A stretch of DNA of 64,000 nucleotides from Dromaius novaehollandiae (lineage: Eukaryota > Chordata > Aves > Casuariiformes > Dromaiidae): positions 19,550,501-19,614,500 of the forward strand of contig NC_088113.1 of NCBI RefSeq assembly GCF_036370855.1. The letters run 5' to 3'. The position numbers and the translations under genes were made by a program. Below are positions 62,391 to 64,000 of the stretch, one piece after another. The notes under the pieces were generated by a model, which was given only the letters and a program-made list of their open reading frames with translations, made no database searches and was not told the origin of the DNA. The number at the start of each line of letters is the position of its first letter. The stretch's first letter is position 1.

Positions 62391-62412
62391 TTTTTTTTTT
62401 TTTTTTTTTTTA
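62391..62412. repeat. T homopolymer (22 bp)
   Basis: Uninterrupted T22. No element body was recognised beside it; it may be a microsatellite or the tail of an old retrocopy on the minus strand. Confidence 0.85.
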
Positions 62413-64000
62413 GCTAAACCAAAATGGAAAGTGGAGTATTACAGAGATGTGTCACTTCGCTATTCTGTTGTAAAATCCTGGCACTTGCTGGAAGGCATCC
62501 AGCTGCTCAGACGAGGTGATCTCAGCCTCTTGAGCTGCACCTTTCCTCCACAAAACCGTGCCTGGCAGCTCGCCGTGTGCTTTCCTGACATCCTCTCGTA
62601 CCAGACCCGCTCTCCTTCCAGGCCCTTTCCTAGACAAGCCTTTGCAGCTAACTTCATTTACGTGCTGGTACAAAGCGCACAGGGCCTCTGAGTCACGTAC
62701 GGGAGCGCGGATCGCAATCGATGCACCAGGACGCTCTAATCGCATCAGCGGAGAAGCAGGTATCCAGGCCGAGGCCCTGGCCGTGCTCACAGCCCGCCTA
62801 TTCCCCGCAGCCCGTCACAGCCGTCTGCAAATGAACCAGCTCCCGCAGCCAGCTGCCTCCAAACCCTCCCGCGTCTGCCCAAAAGCGGCCACGGCTCCCC
62901 TGCAAGGGCCCTCGAGGCCAGTTTCACAGAGGCGCTTCCTCCCCAACGGCTCTCAACTCTCATACAGAGGCTTTTCTCTAAAAAACAACCAGTAATATCT
63001 GAAATACAGTCCCCAGAAGGGCAAACTCCAGGTCCACCTGCCTAAAAGGACTAGATTTCACACTGAAGTCCTATTAGTCTGAACCCTTCTGGCCCAGAAA
63101 TCTTCTCTGCCCCATCATCCCCAGCTGGGGAACAGCAGCAAGGCCTCATAACACAGGTGTTAATAGTGTCAACGATAGAAAACTGCTAGTTTTGTGTTCC
63201 AAATGTAGCCACATTCCCTTAAAACTCCAGTTCATACCTGCTATAAGAGTCCACAGAAAATGCAAAATACTTCAAGTTTCCAGGAAGTCAGCCCACCCAG
63301 GTAATTTCTGGAGTTCAACACAGGTTGTTGACTATCTCCAGATTTTCACAGGCCAAAAACAACCTTCCCCCAGCCAAAGATGCTGTGGCAAAGCAGCTAC
63401 TTGAGAACTTCACAGATCCCCCTCTCCGTGTGACATCCTGAGGCACTGCTGCTGTCACGTGCTTGGAAAGCTGGAGAAAACTGGATGGGGAGGATACTCT
63501 AGAAAGCTCCTCTTCATTTGCTGTGTCTCAGGCCTGTCCCACAGGGCCAAGTCACAGTGCAGCAAATTCGGAGGTCTACAAGGACAAACACGGTGCCTTC
63601 AGAAGTCTGGACTACAACCAGTTACAAGCAGACCCACTTCTACGGACTTACCTACCAAGGGGGGAAGTTTCCCCAAATATATATACAGTAAGCACTCCTC
63701 TCCTCGTCAAAAATAAATCAGGCAGTTGGGGGACAGGGGGGGAGAAGGTGCAATAGGTTTTCTTTCCACATCTGGAAAAAAAATAGAAGGGATGCCATGG
63801 CACTTGCTTTATGGCATTATTGGTGACCTGGCTCCCAGAGTCAGTGAGCAGAAATCTCATGTAAAGTCACTTCATCTAGGAGCAAGGTGGTTTGGGGGTT
63901 TTCTCCCACCCCAGAAACTTATCTCAGTGTGTGCTTATCATCACGCTTCTTTATTCACACCACAATCTCCCTTTTTAAGGACTGGGTGGCAGCTGAAGTT

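Larger units (their letters stand above)
46887..64000. other. upstream region, no convincing coding exon
   Basis: 17 kb without a recognisable protein family on either strand. Open frames up to about 170 codons occur (for example 58409-58894 and 60119-60631 on the plus strand) but show no domain and no splice context. CpG-rich patches lie at about 53690-53960, 56960-57320 and 61250-61620, and an AT-rich homeobox-like stretch at 51980-52260. The neighbouring human genes LKAAEAR1, NPBWR2 and OPRL1 are not recognised here. Confidence 0.5.

Noticed and set aside
46887-64000. Search for an intronless GPCR (NPBWR2-like) expected upstream by mammalian gene order
   Set aside because: No open frame with seven membrane segments or GPCR motifs on either strand.

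Overview
ORGANISM. This is vertebrate nuclear DNA: multi-exon coding sequence, GT-AG introns, CpG-rich patches, an AU-rich 3' UTR and very few interspersed repeats. The compact introns (the whole coding span fits in 35.6 kb), sparse repeats and GC-rich patches suggest a bird or a related archosaur, perhaps a microchromosome. That placement is inference; no species-specific marker was seen. GENE. The window is dominated by one gene on the minus strand, MYT1 (myelin transcription factor 1), a neural CCHHC zinc-finger transcription factor. I could place 21 coding exons between 38888 (start codon) and 3269 (stop codon). Their lengths sum to 3438 nt, giving 1145 residues plus stop, and every junction agrees in reading phase. 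The protein has seven CCHHC fingers (one N-terminal, two before the MYT1 domain, four after it), a long acidic run, the central Ser-rich MYT1 domain and a C-terminal coiled coil. MYT1 is chosen over MYT1L and ST18 from the N-terminus, the sequence around the fingers, the central domain and the C-terminus. LAYOUT. 1-750: GC-rich DNA beyond the gene, no gene seen. About 750-3268: the probable 3' UTR, AU-rich at its distal end, with a CpG-rich patch at 1855-2050 and a short open frame with a hydrophobic segment at 2367-2675. 3269-38888: the coding exons and introns. 38889-46782: probable first intron. 46783-46886: a well-formed exon on the same strand, probably 5' UTR or an N-terminal extension. 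46887-64000: upstream DNA with no convincing coding exon, several CpG-rich patches and AT-rich homeobox-like stretches that may be regulatory. WHAT STANDS OUT. (1) A 29-bp hairpin in intron 18, fully paired only in the sense transcript. (2) A 76-bp element present in two consecutive introns. (3) Long pyrimidine tracts and a weak donor around the two exons of finger 4. (4) A 5' exon open in frame with the start codon. (5) The hydrophobic open frame in the 3' UTR. No bacterial, viral, CRISPR, tRNA or rRNA feature was found, and I found no clearly novel system beyond these intragenic structures.
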